A DNA stretch of 64,000 nt from JBBRRP01 sp038246305 (GTDB lineage: Bacteria; Myxococcota_A; Polyangia; Polyangiales; Polyangiaceae): positions 1 to 64,000 of the forward strand of contig JBBRRP010000004.1 in assembly GCA_038246305.1 (NCBI GenBank), given 5' to 3'. The position numbers were made by a program, and so were the translations under genes. The notes below the pieces were generated by a model, which saw only the letters and a program-made list of their open reading frames with translations, did no database searches and had not been told where the DNA came from. This document shows, piece by piece, positions 8,224-16,937 of the stretch (positions are counted from its first letter, which is position 1; each line of letters opens with the position of its first letter).

Positions 8224-9588
8224 ATGTCCGATTCACGTCGCATTTCCGTTGTGCCGCCCCTGAATTCAGCAGAATCCAAAGAGCTCGGCGGGCCCGAGCA
8301 GGTGGTGGGCAGTTCGGTTCCTGCACCCTCGGATAACAAACATGATTTCTTTGGAGTCGTGCAGGGTTATTTAGCTGCTGCCGCGCGTCTGATTCAGTTG
8401 CCGTCGCACATCCAAAGCATTCTGAGCCAGCCCAAGAACGAAGTGATCGTCCACTTCCCAGTGCGCATGGATGATGGGCAGTTTCGGTTGTTCAAGGGCT
8501 ACCGCATCCAGCACAATAATGTTCTCGGCCCTTACAAGGGCGGCTTACGTTTTCACCATGCGGCTTCGCTGGACGATTTCAAAGCGCTCGCTGCTCTCAT
8601 GACCTACAAATGCGCGCTCATGAATCTGCCATTCGGCGGCGGTAAGGGCGGCATTAAATTTGACCCGAAGCAAGTTTCCAAGGCTGAGCTCAGTCGCATC
8701 ACACGCCGTTTCGTGTACGCGCTCGGCAGCAATATTGGCCCGGATTACGACATTCCTGCGCCCGACGTCGGTACGAACGCTCAAGTGATGGCGTGGGCGA
8801 TGGATGCCTACATGAACACGCTGGGCACCTTTAGCAAGCAATCGCAGATCGGCGTCGTGACAGGCAAGCCGGTAACTAGCGGCGGCACACGCGGCAGGGA
8901 GCAAGCAACCGGTCAGGGTGTGGTGCATTGCATTCGACTTTGGGCAGAGCAGAATCGCTTTGATCTGAGCGGCAAGAAGCTGATGGTGCAAGGGTTTGGC
9001 AACGTGGGCTCGAACGTGGCTGTCTTGCTCAGCCACTTTGGGGTTTCGTTGGTCGCGGTGGGTGATCACACGGGGTATCTCACCAACGCTGAAGGTTTCA
9101 ATGCTTACCGATTGAAAGAGTACGTCGAGCAGCACGGCTCGATTTCAGGGTACCCGAATGGCCAGCCCATTTCGCGAGCCGAGTTCTTTGCGGCCTCCGC
9201 TGACATCTTGGTGCCGGCAGCGCTTGAGAATCAAATCCACCCTGAAGAGGCGGAAGCGCTCACGGTCAGGTTGGTGGCGGAAGGCGCGAACGGCCCGTGT
9301 CATCCCGCGGGAGAGGCCGTGTTGGAGCGGCGCGGCATCCACGTGCTTCCAGATATTTTGGTCAACGCTGGAGGCGTCACTGTGAGTTACTACGAATGGG
9401 TTCAGAATCGAAGGAGTGAGCAGTGGTCCTTGGCGGAAGTCGAAAGTCGCCTGAGTGATGCGATGACCGACGCCTATTCTCGCATGCAGGATTTCGCACG
9501 TCGCCATGAGTGCAGCTTTCGGCTGGCTTGCTACGGGGTGGCCTTAGAGCGCATCCTCGCCGTCTACAACGAACGCGAAATTTCCTAA
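8224..9588 (+). CDS. Glutamate dehydrogenase (Glu/Leu/Phe/Val dehydrogenase family)
   Basis: The enzyme interconverts glutamate and 2-oxoglutarate plus ammonia. The 454-residue protein has the substrate domain with KGGLRFH and PFGGGKGGI (catalytic lysine), then PAPDVGT, then a Rossmann domain with VQGFGNVGSN. An approximately 35-residue Ser/Pro-rich N-terminal extension precedes the family start. The lack of the longer insertions of the hexameric NADP enzymes, together with the VTGKP-TSGG-GR-ATG-GV segment, resembles NAD-type GudB/RocG enzymes. Cofactor choice is inferred, so no symbol is given. It starts with ATG 30 bases after cdsA; a G-rich stretch (GGGAAGGGG) lies about 15 bases upstream. 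It converges with the sigma-factor gene. Confidence 0.93.
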   Translation: MSDSRRISVVPPLNSAESKELGGPEQVVGSSVPAPSDNKHDFFGVVQGYLAAAARLIQLPSHIQSILSQPKNEVIVHFPVRMDDGQFRLFKGYRIQHNNVLGPYKGGLRFHHAASLDDFKALAALMTYKCALMNLPFGGGKGGIKFDPKQVSKAELSRITRRFVYALGSNIGPDYDIPAPDVGTNAQVMAWAMDAYMNTLGTFSKQSQIGVVTGKPVTSGGTRGREQATGQGVVHCIRLWAEQNRFDLSGKKLMVQGFGNVGSNVAVLLSHFGVSLVAVGDHTGYLTNAEGFNAYRLKEYVEQHGSISGYPNGQPISRAEFFAASADILVPAALENQIHPEEAEALTVRLVAEGANGPCHPAGEAVLERRGIHVLPDILVNAGGVTVSYYEWVQNRRSEQWSLAEVESRLSDAMTDAYSRMQDFARRHECSFRLACYGVALERILAVYNEREIS

Positions 9589-9662
9589 GCTTCACAAAAG
9601 CAAAACGAGCCGCCCTTGGGGGGCAGCCCGTCTGATTGGGAGGATCTATTTCTGCAGCTGCA

Positions 9663-10487
9663 TCAAGCAGCTTCAGTGATAATCGCCTTCAACATCACCA
9701 TCGCACGCGAGTGCAACTGCGAGATACGCGGTTCGCTCACACCGAGCTGATCGCCCAATTCCTTGAACTTTACGCCGCGGAAGTAGTGGGCAGAGACAAT
9801 GTGGCGTTCGCGTTCCGGCAGCTTGTCGACAGCGCGAACCAAACTCTCCCGAGCAAATTTTGCCTCACAAGCGCTTTCACTGTCGGGAATCGCCGCACTC
9901 AGGAGCGAACGGCTCTGTTCAGCTGGGCTCACATCATCGAAACGAACGACAGAAGGCGTGGCTCGATTGGCGTCCCCACCCTTATTAGCTAACGCTCTGA
10001 CTCGACGCGGCAACCAATCCTGGGCGCGAAGCTCATCTAAGATCGCGCCGCGGATGCGCACACGGACATACCATTCGAAGCTATCAGCGGGCCGACCTTC
10101 ATGACGGCGGATGGCATCCCAGAGCCCACTCATGCCAGCCGCGAGCAGATCCTCTCGAAGCACGTTGCTCGGCAGCTTCCGTTGAAATCCACCCACAATC
10201 TGGCGAACCAGTGGAGTATAAAGTGTGAGAAGGTCGTCAGTTCGCCCAAGAGCACTCTGCTTGGGTCGCGCGCGGTGGACCACCGTGGCAGGCACTGCAG
10301 CGTTCGGGCGCTTGTGACGAATTTTGTCAGCGGCGACTTGAACCTGAGCCTTCACCCGACGTGCAGGTTTAGGTGGGATCGATGCACGGGGTATGATCGA
10401 AACCCGTGAAGAAGCAGCGCGGTCCTTGGTGCGCCGTGGAACTGCGGGGGCCTTTTGTACTGATTGTTTCGAGTGTCGCAAACTCAT
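9663..10487 (-). CDS. FliA/WhiG-like sigma factor with long basic N-terminal extension
   Basis: The product is an RNA polymerase sigma factor of the sigma-28 type. Regions 2 to 4 are visible: LYTPLVRQIVGGFQRKLPSN, DLLAAGMSGLWDAIRR, FEWYVRVRIRGAILDELR, then region 4 with LPERERHIVSAHYFRGVKFKELG and a helix-turn-helix GVSEPRISQLHSRA. The ATG at 10487 is preferred because GGAGG lies 7 bases upstream. About 85 residues before region 2 are rich in Lys, Arg, Ala and Pro, far longer than in FliA of about 240 residues. No flagellar genes are in the window, so a role in motility, development or stress is open. It is divergent from pilM across 407 bases. Confidence 0.88.
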   Translation of the reverse strand: MSLRHSKQSVQKAPAVPRRTKDRAASSRVSIIPRASIPPKPARRVKAQVQVAADKIRHKRPNAAVPATVVHRARPKQSALGRTDDLLTLYTPLVRQIVGGFQRKLPSNVLREDLLAAGMSGLWDAIRRHEGRPADSFEWYVRVRIRGAILDELRAQDWLPRRVRALANKGGDANRATPSVVRFDDVSPAEQSRSLLSAAIPDSESACEAKFARESLVRAVDKLPERERHIVSAHYFRGVKFKELGDQLGVSEPRISQLHSRAMVMLKAIITEAA

Positions 10488-10894
10488 GGTGAATCCTCCG
10501 GAGCCAGGCCAAAGCAGCGTCCATGCCAGGTCGTCCAATTTCGAGAATTGGGCTGTTTCTGTACGAGACAGCTCGGAGGCGTGGGTCGCAGAGGACCTTG
10601 GAGGAGCGCGCTTTCTCTTCCAGTAGAGATGGACGCTTTCGCGAGTAGTATAATAATTTCAATAGGTTATGGTGTGGTTACGCACCTAAACGTAGGCCTG
10701 GGGTTCCGCGGACCCCCCGCGCGTGACGGTGACGATTCGCGCGGATGGGCCGCGTTTTGCGGCTAGGTCAAGGACGCCCCAGCTCCGTTTCGTTCGAATT
10801 TCCCACGAAAGGTTGACGTCCGCCGGTTTCTTGGCGGTTTGCCTCCGACAATGCGAGAGTTTGTAGGACCTTCCGACCCGGTAGCCATAAGATC
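10488..10894. other. Intergenic region between sigma factor and pilM, with possible promoters
   Basis: This 407-base divergent region must hold the promoters of the sigma factor gene and of pilMNOP. The middle is locally AT-rich: a perfect TATAAT box lies at 10649-10654 on the plus strand and overlaps TATACT (10647-10652) on the minus strand. Neither has a convincing -35 box at 16-18 bases. A CCGCC/GGCGG dyad with an 8-base loop follows TTGACG at about 10812. I see no RNA gene or open frame that looks real. Confidence 0.4.
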
Positions 10895-11974
10895 ATGAGA
10901 GAAGGAAAGAACCTCGTTGGCGTCGACATTGGCTCAACGGGCATCAAGGTTTGCCAGCTTGAAGAAACCCGCCGTGGCGTGCGGCTGATTCGCTTCGGGT
11001 ACGCTCCCTTGGCGCCGCAGGTGGTCGTGGACGGGCAAGTGATGGACGCCGGAGCCGTCACCGCAACGATTGAGCAGGTTTTCGCGCAGCAGAAAATTCG
11101 GGAGCGCTCCTGTGCGCTGAGCGTTTCGGTACAAAGCGTGATCATTCGAAAGATCACCGTGCCCATGATGACCGACGCTGAGCTTGCGGAGCAGATCACC
11201 TGGGAAGCTGAGCAGCACATCCCTTTCGACATCAAGGATGTTGAAGTGGACTACCAGGTCCTGCGGCGTCGCCCTGAAGCCAGCCAGATGGATCTCCTGT
11301 TGGTGGCAGCCAAGCGCGATCAGATCAACGACTACGCTCAGCTGGCGCGCAACGCCGGGCTCAGGCCCACGATCTGCGACATCGATTCTTTCACAGTCCA
11401 GAACCTTTTTGAAAGGGCGCGTGGCTTGCCTCCCGGGCAAATCATCGCGCTCCTCAACATTGGGGCGAGCCTCTCTTCACTGAACGTCGTGGCCAATGGC
11501 GTGAGCGCCTTCACGCGTGAAATTGCTAACGGCGGTAACCTGATCACCGAGGAAATCCAGAAGGCTCTGGGCATGCCTCACGAGCAAGCGGAAGCCCTCA
11601 AGTGCTCGAGCACGTTGCCCGCTAGCACCGATTCGAGCCGTTCGGGTGCCCAGCCTCACAATCTGATGCGGATCATCGAGGCGGCCACCGATGCGATCGC
11701 CGCAGAGATCCAGAGAAGCCTCGATTTTTACTTGGCAACAAGTGGCGAAACCGAGATCTCTCGCATGTATATTACCGGTGGCAGTTCCAGCTTGCCGAGC
11801 CTCGCTCAAGCGATCGAGCGCCGAGCGCGCGTGCCGGTCGAAGTTTGGTCGCCCTTGGAAGGGCTCACCATTGATCCGAAGTACCTCGACGCCGAGTTGC
11901 TCCAAGCTCGTTCTGCTCAATTGGCAGTAGCTCTTGGCCTTGCGCTCAGAAAGCACAAGGAGTCGCGGGCATGA
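10895..11974 (+). CDS. pilM: Type IV pilus inner-membrane platform ATPase-like protein PilM
   Basis: PilM is a cytoplasmic actin-like (FtsA/Hsp70 fold) protein that binds the N-terminal tail of PilN and links the pilus motor to the alignment complex. The 359-residue protein shows the phosphate-1 motif VGVDIGSTGIKVCQL, the PilM-typical AEQITWEAEQHIPFDI, and the adenosine motif ITGGSSSLPSL. It is the first of five genes in the order pilM-N-O-P-Q. pilN starts inside its stop codon (ATGA), which indicates translational coupling. The start has no strong alternative in frame. Confidence 0.95.
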   Translation: MREGKNLVGVDIGSTGIKVCQLEETRRGVRLIRFGYAPLAPQVVVDGQVMDAGAVTATIEQVFAQQKIRERSCALSVSVQSVIIRKITVPMMTDAELAEQITWEAEQHIPFDIKDVEVDYQVLRRRPEASQMDLLLVAAKRDQINDYAQLARNAGLRPTICDIDSFTVQNLFERARGLPPGQIIALLNIGASLSSLNVVANGVSAFTREIANGGNLITEEIQKALGMPHEQAEALKCSSTLPASTDSSRSGAQPHNLMRIIEAATDAIAAEIQRSLDFYLATSGETEISRMYITGGSSSLPSLAQAIERRARVPVEVWSPLEGLTIDPKYLDAELLQARSAQLAVALGLALRKHKESRA

Positions 11975-12618
11975 TCAAAATCAATCTGCTGCCAGATAAA
12001 GCCCGCACTAAGGGCAAGAAGGGACCTCAGGAGAGCCAGACTTGGCTGATCGTCTTGATGGTGCTCCTGCTGGCTGAAGTTGCGGGGCTGTTCGTGTTTC
12101 ATGGATTCAAGGAGCAGGAGCTTTCCCGACAAACCGATAAGAATACCGAGATCCAGAAACAGATTGACCAAGCCAAGACTCAGCTTGCTGATCACGACAA
12201 AGTTAAAGAAAAGCTGAAGCAGCTGCGAGCCCGCGAAGATGCGATCGCGGAGTTGCAGAGCGCGCGGACGGGTCCGACGGCCATGCTGCTCGAACTCGCA
12301 CGCATCTTAACGCCTGGCCGTGGCCCCAGCGTGAATCCAGACGAATTGAATAAACTCCGCCGTGATAATCCGCTCTCGATCTACAATCCGTCGTGGGACG
12401 GTCGCAGGCTCTGGCTCTCGCTCTTCACCGAGGAATCCCGCAAAATCCAGTTACGGGGGATCGCTCGCGATGGAGAGGATGTGAGCGAGTTAGCGCGCAG
12501 GCTCAATCTTTCCAGTTACTTCACCGACATTAAGCTGATGCCGGCAAAGAAGGTTGATCTGATCAAAGCTGGCCCCCAAATGATTGAGTTCAATTTGGAA
12601 GCGATGGCGAGGTACTGA
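11971..12618 (+). CDS. pilN: Type IV pilus assembly protein PilN
   Basis: PilN is a bitopic inner-membrane protein. Its cytoplasmic N-terminus (IKINLLP here, the exact motif PilM binds) is followed by one transmembrane helix (about residues 27-47) and a periplasmic coiled-coil plus ferredoxin-like domain that pairs with PilO. At 215 residues it is slightly longer than the Pseudomonas protein. A basic linker (KARTKGKKG) lies between the INLLP motif and the helix. The coiled coil is evident in QKQIDQAKTQLADHDKVKEK. It overlaps pilM by 4 bases and pilO by 1 base, so translation is likely coupled. Confidence 0.92.
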   Translation: MIKINLLPDKARTKGKKGPQESQTWLIVLMVLLLAEVAGLFVFHGFKEQELSRQTDKNTEIQKQIDQAKTQLADHDKVKEKLKQLRAREDAIAELQSARTGPTAMLLELARILTPGRGPSVNPDELNKLRRDNPLSIYNPSWDGRRLWLSLFTEESRKIQLRGIARDGEDVSELARRLNLSSYFTDIKLMPAKKVDLIKAGPQMIEFNLEAMARY

Positions 12619-13229
12619 TGGCGGAATTGACGCTCTCCAAGCTGCGGCTACCCGCGAAGATTGGCCTGGGCGTGGGCGCGGCTGCGCTCTTCGGTGCGGC
12701 GTACTTCGCCGTATTCTATGGGGATGTCGCTAGCAAGATTGAGGCCGCAACGAGTTCTGAAGGACGCCTCAAAGGTGAACTGCAGGATTGGAAGAAGTCA
12801 CAGTTCGCCTACAATAAAGATCTTGAAGAATTGACTGAGCGCGAACAGCGCCAAACCGAACTCAATAAGATTCTCCCTTCCACGACTGAGTACCCAGCAT
12901 TTCTCAGCTCCGTGCAGAGCGTGGCCAACACCACCGGTGTCAGCTTGATCGCGTGGACGCCAGAGGACGAGGTCAAAAAGGAATTCTACGCTCGCATCCC
13001 GATGAAGCTGGAGCTTCGCGGGCGCTACCACCAGATCGCCAGGTTTTTTTATGGGGTGGGGCAGCTAGATCGCATTATCAACATGGAGAACATCAGCATC
13101 TCCGAGCCCGTCGTGAAGGGCGACGAGGTCAACGTGAGTGTGAAGGTTCTTGCTACAGCCTTTCGTGCTCTTGGAGCGGAAGCGGGGGTCCAGACGGACA
13201 AACGTGGCGCAGCTTTGGGGAAACCATGA
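12618..13229 (+). CDS. pilO: Type IV pilus assembly protein PilO
   Basis: PilO is the second bitopic protein of the alignment complex and forms a heterodimer with PilN in the periplasm. The 203-residue product has a short cytoplasmic N-terminus, a transmembrane helix (about residues 15-33, IGLGVGAAALFGAAYFAVF), a coiled coil with KSQFAYNKDLEELTEREQ, the conserved LNKILPSTTEYPAFLSSV segment, and a C-terminal ferredoxin-like domain with LELRGRYHQIARFFYGVGQL. Start and stop overlap the neighbouring pil genes, as in other complete clusters. Confidence 0.93.
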   Translation: MAELTLSKLRLPAKIGLGVGAAALFGAAYFAVFYGDVASKIEAATSSEGRLKGELQDWKKSQFAYNKDLEELTEREQRQTELNKILPSTTEYPAFLSSVQSVANTTGVSLIAWTPEDEVKKEFYARIPMKLELRGRYHQIARFFYGVGQLDRIINMENISISEPVVKGDEVNVSVKVLATAFRALGAEAGVQTDKRGAALGKP

Positions 13230-13807
13230 CGCAGCTCAGGCTCGGAGCGCTGTTGTTCACGGCGGCTTGCTTGCAGCTCGGTTGCGAGGAACCTGTGGCG
13301 ACCGGAAATTTGGTTCCAACCCCAACCGCCAAGCCTGCTGCAAGCGCTGCTCCGGCTGCGGCCAATCCTGCGCCTCCTCGGGTGGAATTCCAGGAGTCGG
13401 AGTTTTCCGAGACCGACCGTAGCCGAGACCCATTTCGTAGTTTTCAGGATCTCATTTTGGCAGAGGTTCGCGGAAACCTGCGTTCGCAACGCAACGTGGT
13501 GCTCGATGAGTACTCGATCGATGAGCTGAGGCTGATCGGGATTGTGACTGGAATTCAGCCGGCCAAGGCCATGTTGGTCGATCCGAAAGGCAAAGGTCAT
13601 GTGGTTGAGCGGGGTCAATTCATTGGCCGCCCAGAGACAGTTCAGGGCGCGGGCGCCGGTGCGACCACTTTCGAGATCAACTGGCGCATCGACAGTATTC
13701 GAGACGGTGACATCGTTTTGGTTCGAGAAGACCCCAACAATCCTGATGTTCCGAGTTCCACGCGAGTGATCGCACTCCGGCCCGAAGGCGAACCGCCGCC
13801 TCCGTGA
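13226..13807 (+). CDS. pilP: Type IV pilus lipoprotein PilP
   Basis: PilP is a periplasmic lipoprotein that links the PilN/PilO dimer to the secretin PilQ. I start it at the ATG at 13226, which overlaps the pilO stop as ATGA; the frame is open upstream but that part is only the shadow of pilO. The 193-residue product has a signal peptide with cysteines at residues 15 and 20. The first follows TAA and the second follows QLG, so the lipidation site is uncertain. An Ala/Pro-rich linker follows, then RDPF and the PilP beta domain with LRLIGIVTGIQPAKAMLVD and VVERGQFIG. Confidence 0.92.
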   Translation: MTQLRLGALLFTAACLQLGCEEPVATGNLVPTPTAKPAASAAPAAANPAPPRVEFQESEFSETDRSRDPFRSFQDLILAEVRGNLRSQRNVVLDEYSIDELRLIGIVTGIQPAKAMLVDPKGKGHVVERGQFIGRPETVQGAGAGATTFEINWRIDSIRDGDIVLVREDPNNPDVPSSTRVIALRPEGEPPPP

Positions 13808-13973
13808 GGCATTAGTACGCGAGGCATTGGGCCAAGAAGCCTGACGGAAGCCTGATGGTTGCCAAAAAACGCGGGATCATGTGTTTACATCGAGTCCCTT
13901 GGCCTGACACAATCAAACAGAGTTGGTTCAAGAGGAATATGTGCCCACCCTGCGATTCAGTTGGAGCTAAGCG

Positions 13974-16301
13974 ATGATGCGGAGGATTCAGCACTTCCCG
14001 GCGATTTATGCACTGTCGACGGCGTTCGTTGTTTCCGGGTTATCCGGGAGCGCCTGGTCGGCCACGGCTGCTGGGCCAATGCGTCACGCGACGGAGGTGA
14101 CAGTTCAGCAGAACGAGGCTGACGGGCCGACGGCAGTTCGTATTCAGTTTGATTCCGCGCCGACCTACACGGCGCGGGTTGATCGCGGTGGGCTGCGAGT
14201 GATCTTGGACGTTCCGTACGCGGTCGTGAAAGGCGCGAAGCCGGCGATTGTGGGGAAGACTGGTCTGGTTGCCGGCGTGCTCACACAGTCATTCGGTTCC
14301 GGCGAAAGTTCGACGGCACGGGTGCTCGTGACGCTCAGTCAGGTTGCGGAGCGCGTCATTCGCGTAGAAGGCAACGCATTAGTTCTGTCGCTCACTCCGA
14401 CGGCGGCGAAACCGAAGCGTGAAGGTGGCGCTGCTGCTACGGCTCCCGTGTCGCCCTCCCCCCAAGTAGCCTCCGAAGCCGTGAGTGAGAATCGTGTGCT
14501 TGAAGTCAAATTCAGCCACCTTTCTGATCAGGATCAGGTTTTGGTTAAGCTGGCGGCTCCGCCGAGCTATGGCTTGGAAAATGGCCAGGCTGGTCGTTCG
14601 CGCTTGGTGCTTCGGAATACCGTTTTGCCCGCGGCTCTCCAACAAACGCTCGACGCAACGGCCTTTGGTGGTCAGCTTAAGGCGGTTTCTTCATACACGG
14701 ATACATCGACACACGGGGTAACGCTGGATGCCGAGCGACAGGTGCTGGCGACCAGTCAGGTACGTGTTGAGGGCTCAAGTCTCGTTTGGTCCTTTTTTCG
14801 GCCGGGCGATGTGAGCTCAGCCGTGACCGGGATAGCGGCCGACGGCAAAGAAGCGCGTCGGATCCGCACGCTGCACGTGGATTCCCCCGCCTCAGATCTT
14901 CCGGAGATCCACGCGACGTTCAGCGGCTTGGAGCAGAGTTCTGGTCCGGTTGAGCAGGCTGGCAGCTTAACGCCCAGTGTGTTGGGGCAAGTGGCGGGTG
15001 GTGGCGGTCGCAGGATCGATTTAGATTTGAAAGACGCGGACATCCACAACGTGCTGCGTTTGCTCGCGGATGTGGGGAGCGTGAACATCGTGACCGCCGA
15101 CAACGTCACCGGATCGGTCACGATTCGCATGCGCAACGTGCCCTGGAAGCAGGCTCTTGACGTCGTGCTTCAGGCCAAAGGCTTGGGCATGATCGAGCGC
15201 GGCAACATGGTGCGTGTGGCGCCCCTCGCGGACCTCGAGAAGGAGCGCGAAATGGAGGTGGCTCGTCGCGCTCAGGAAGTGCGGCTGGCGCCGCTCGAGA
15301 CGCGCTTGATCCCTGTGAGTTACGCCACCGCCGATGAAGTCCAGCAAAGGGTTTCTCCGTTGCTTTCTGAGCGCGGCAGCGTGGCCGTGGATACCCGAAC
15401 CAACATGCTCATCGTTCGGGATCTCTCGGGAAATCTCGACCAAATCGAGCAGCTCACGCGCGAGCTGGATACTCAAACCCCGCAGGTTCTGGTGGAAGCT
15501 CGGATCGTTGAAGCCACGAGCCGCTACATCAAGGACGTCGGGATCCAGTGGGGCGGGGATGCCAGCTTTTCTCCCGCCACCGCCAACCCTACCGGCCTTG
15601 TGTTCCCCAATTCGATTGGCATCGCCGGTGGTGCTAGCGATGGCCAGACGCCAACAGCGGGGCTTAGCCCCTCCCAGGCATCCGTGACGAATCCGAACTT
15701 CGCAGTCAATCTTCCGGCTGCGGTCGGTGCCGGAAGCGGTGGCGCTTTGGGCCTCACCTTTGGATCGATCGACAACACGATCAATCTCGGCTTGCGCCTT
15801 TCCGCTGCAGAGACGAGCGGCATGTTGAGGATCCTATCTAGCCCCAGGATCTTAACGCTCGACAACAACGAAGCGCGCATTTCGCAGGGCACCCTCATTC
15901 CTTTCTCGCAAGTGAGTGCACAGGGCGTGCAAACCACCTTCCAGGAAGCCAAGCTCCAATTGTTGGTGACGCCCCATGTCACGGCGGATGGCAGCGTCAG
16001 CATGAAGGTCAAAATCAATCGCGACGAGCCGGACTTCAACCAAACATCCGCTCGCGGCGACCCGACCGTTCTCAAGCGTGAGGCGGAGACCGAGCTGCTA
16101 GTTCCTGATGGGCACACCGCAGTCATCGGTGGCATCTACACTCGGAATTCAGGTCGCAGCGCCGACCAAGTCCCTTTCTTCGGTGACATCCCGCTCATCG
16201 GCCTGTTGTTCCAGCGTCGTCGCGCTACCGATCAGAGGCAAGAATTGGTGATCTTTCTCACCCCTCGCATCGTGAATCGCGCGCAGGCACTTGGTCGCTG
16301 A
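13974..16301 (+). CDS. pilQ: Type IV pilus outer-membrane secretin PilQ
   Basis: PilQ forms the outer-membrane channel through which the pilus emerges. The 775-residue product has a signal peptide, two AMIN-like peptidoglycan-binding regions (about residues 40-150 and 165-275), a secretin N0/STN domain with DLKDADIHNVLRLLADVG (about 345-415), an N1 domain with LIPVSYATADEVQ, and the secretin barrel ending in VPFFGDIPLIGLLFQ and ELVIFLTPRIV. A Gly/Ala/Ser-rich insert (about 540-590) sits in the barrel domain. GGAG lies 8 bases before the ATG. There are 166 bases between pilP and pilQ, much more than between the other pil genes, so pilQ may have its own promoter or leader. Confidence 0.95.
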   Translation: MMRRIQHFPAIYALSTAFVVSGLSGSAWSATAAGPMRHATEVTVQQNEADGPTAVRIQFDSAPTYTARVDRGGLRVILDVPYAVVKGAKPAIVGKTGLVAGVLTQSFGSGESSTARVLVTLSQVAERVIRVEGNALVLSLTPTAAKPKREGGAAATAPVSPSPQVASEAVSENRVLEVKFSHLSDQDQVLVKLAAPPSYGLENGQAGRSRLVLRNTVLPAALQQTLDATAFGGQLKAVSSYTDTSTHGVTLDAERQVLATSQVRVEGSSLVWSFFRPGDVSSAVTGIAADGKEARRIRTLHVDSPASDLPEIHATFSGLEQSSGPVEQAGSLTPSVLGQVAGGGGRRIDLDLKDADIHNVLRLLADVGSVNIVTADNVTGSVTIRMRNVPWKQALDVVLQAKGLGMIERGNMVRVAPLADLEKEREMEVARRAQEVRLAPLETRLIPVSYATADEVQQRVSPLLSERGSVAVDTRTNMLIVRDLSGNLDQIEQLTRELDTQTPQVLVEARIVEATSRYIKDVGIQWGGDASFSPATANPTGLVFPNSIGIAGGASDGQTPTAGLSPSQASVTNPNFAVNLPAAVGAGSGGALGLTFGSIDNTINLGLRLSAAETSGMLRILSSPRILTLDNNEARISQGTLIPFSQVSAQGVQTTFQEAKLQLLVTPHVTADGSVSMKVKINRDEPDFNQTSARGDPTVLKREAETELLVPDGHTAVIGGIYTRNSGRSADQVPFFGDIPLIGLLFQRRRATDQRQELVIFLTPRIVNRAQALGR

Positions 16302-16460
16302 GCCCGCGCATTCGAGCCTACAAGTCACGGGGCCGAGCGCTTCAAGGGGCTTCTCTCTCGTGAAAACGCCGTGGTTTTTCCAATCCGCTTGCACGGCCGT
16401 TGCGGCGACGGCTATAGCGGAATGTCAGATCTTACTCGCTCGCTTGAACGGAGGTCCTGA

Positions 16461-16715
16461 GTGAAGGAACTTGCAGAATATCTTCTCAGCAACTTGTACG
16501 TAGACTTCCAAGGCGACATCTCGGTGGAGACCATTCGTGAGTTTCTGCGCGGCGACGACAGTCGCGAGGCACGGTCTCTACTAGCCAAGATCATTGAAGA
16601 AAAGGGCATCGATGATTTGCTGCTGACCCTGGCGGATTGCCTGCGAGAGCACCTCCGAAGCGGGATCCGCCCTGAAACAGTGCGCGATCAGCTCAACGTT
16701 TACACGGACAGCTGA
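16461..16715 (+). CDS. Small helical protein of unknown function
   Basis: This 84-residue acidic, helix-rich protein starts with GTG and has a good ribosome binding site (GGAGG, 7 bases upstream), which argues that it is real. I recognise no family. It has no cysteines except one, no signal peptide and no membrane segment. The end, GIRPETVRDQLNVYTDS, could be an amphipathic interaction helix. It lies between pilQ and the large kinase/sigma54 regulator on the same strand, about 160 bases after pilQ and 205 before the regulator, so it could be regulated separately from both. Confidence 0.6.
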   Translation: MKELAEYLLSNLYVDFQGDISVETIREFLRGDDSREARSLLAKIIEEKGIDDLLLTLADCLREHLRSGIRPETVRDQLNVYTDS

Positions 16716-16853
16716 GCCGAAACTCTCAGTTCCAGCTGAGTCGACACAGGGCCATCTGAGCCAGCAGCGGCCGAATTGCGTCCTTGCTGTAGCGTCGTCC
16801 CGTTCGGCACTGACGCCTGGCGGGTTAGGGACGCCTTTTAGGGCTATCCCAGA

Positions 16854-16937
16854 GCCAACTTTGTTGACGATCTGACTCAGGTTCTCGGCTAGCCTATTGT
16901 GTGGTGATTATTAGGGTTGGGTGTCAACTTTGTTGAC
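16854..16937 (+). promoter_or_regulatory. Duplicated palindromic operator-like site at the kinase/sigma54-activator start
   Basis: A 16-base sequence, CAACTTTGTTGACGAT, occurs twice at 16856-16871 and 16925-16940, 69 bases apart. Each copy sits on a palindrome. The downstream one is perfect, GTCAAC-TTT-GTTGAC at 16923-16937; the upstream one (16854-16868) has one mismatch. The downstream site begins inside the GTG start codon of the regulator and the upstream one contains a TTGACG that could serve as a -35 box. The pair is well placed for autoregulation or looping. The binding protein is not known. Confidence 0.55.

Noticed and set aside
9600..9640. Possible bidirectional terminator between gdh and the sigma factor gene
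   Set aside because: A GCCGCCC/GGGGGGC stem can be drawn, but it has a mismatch, a very short loop and no following T run. Not enough to call.
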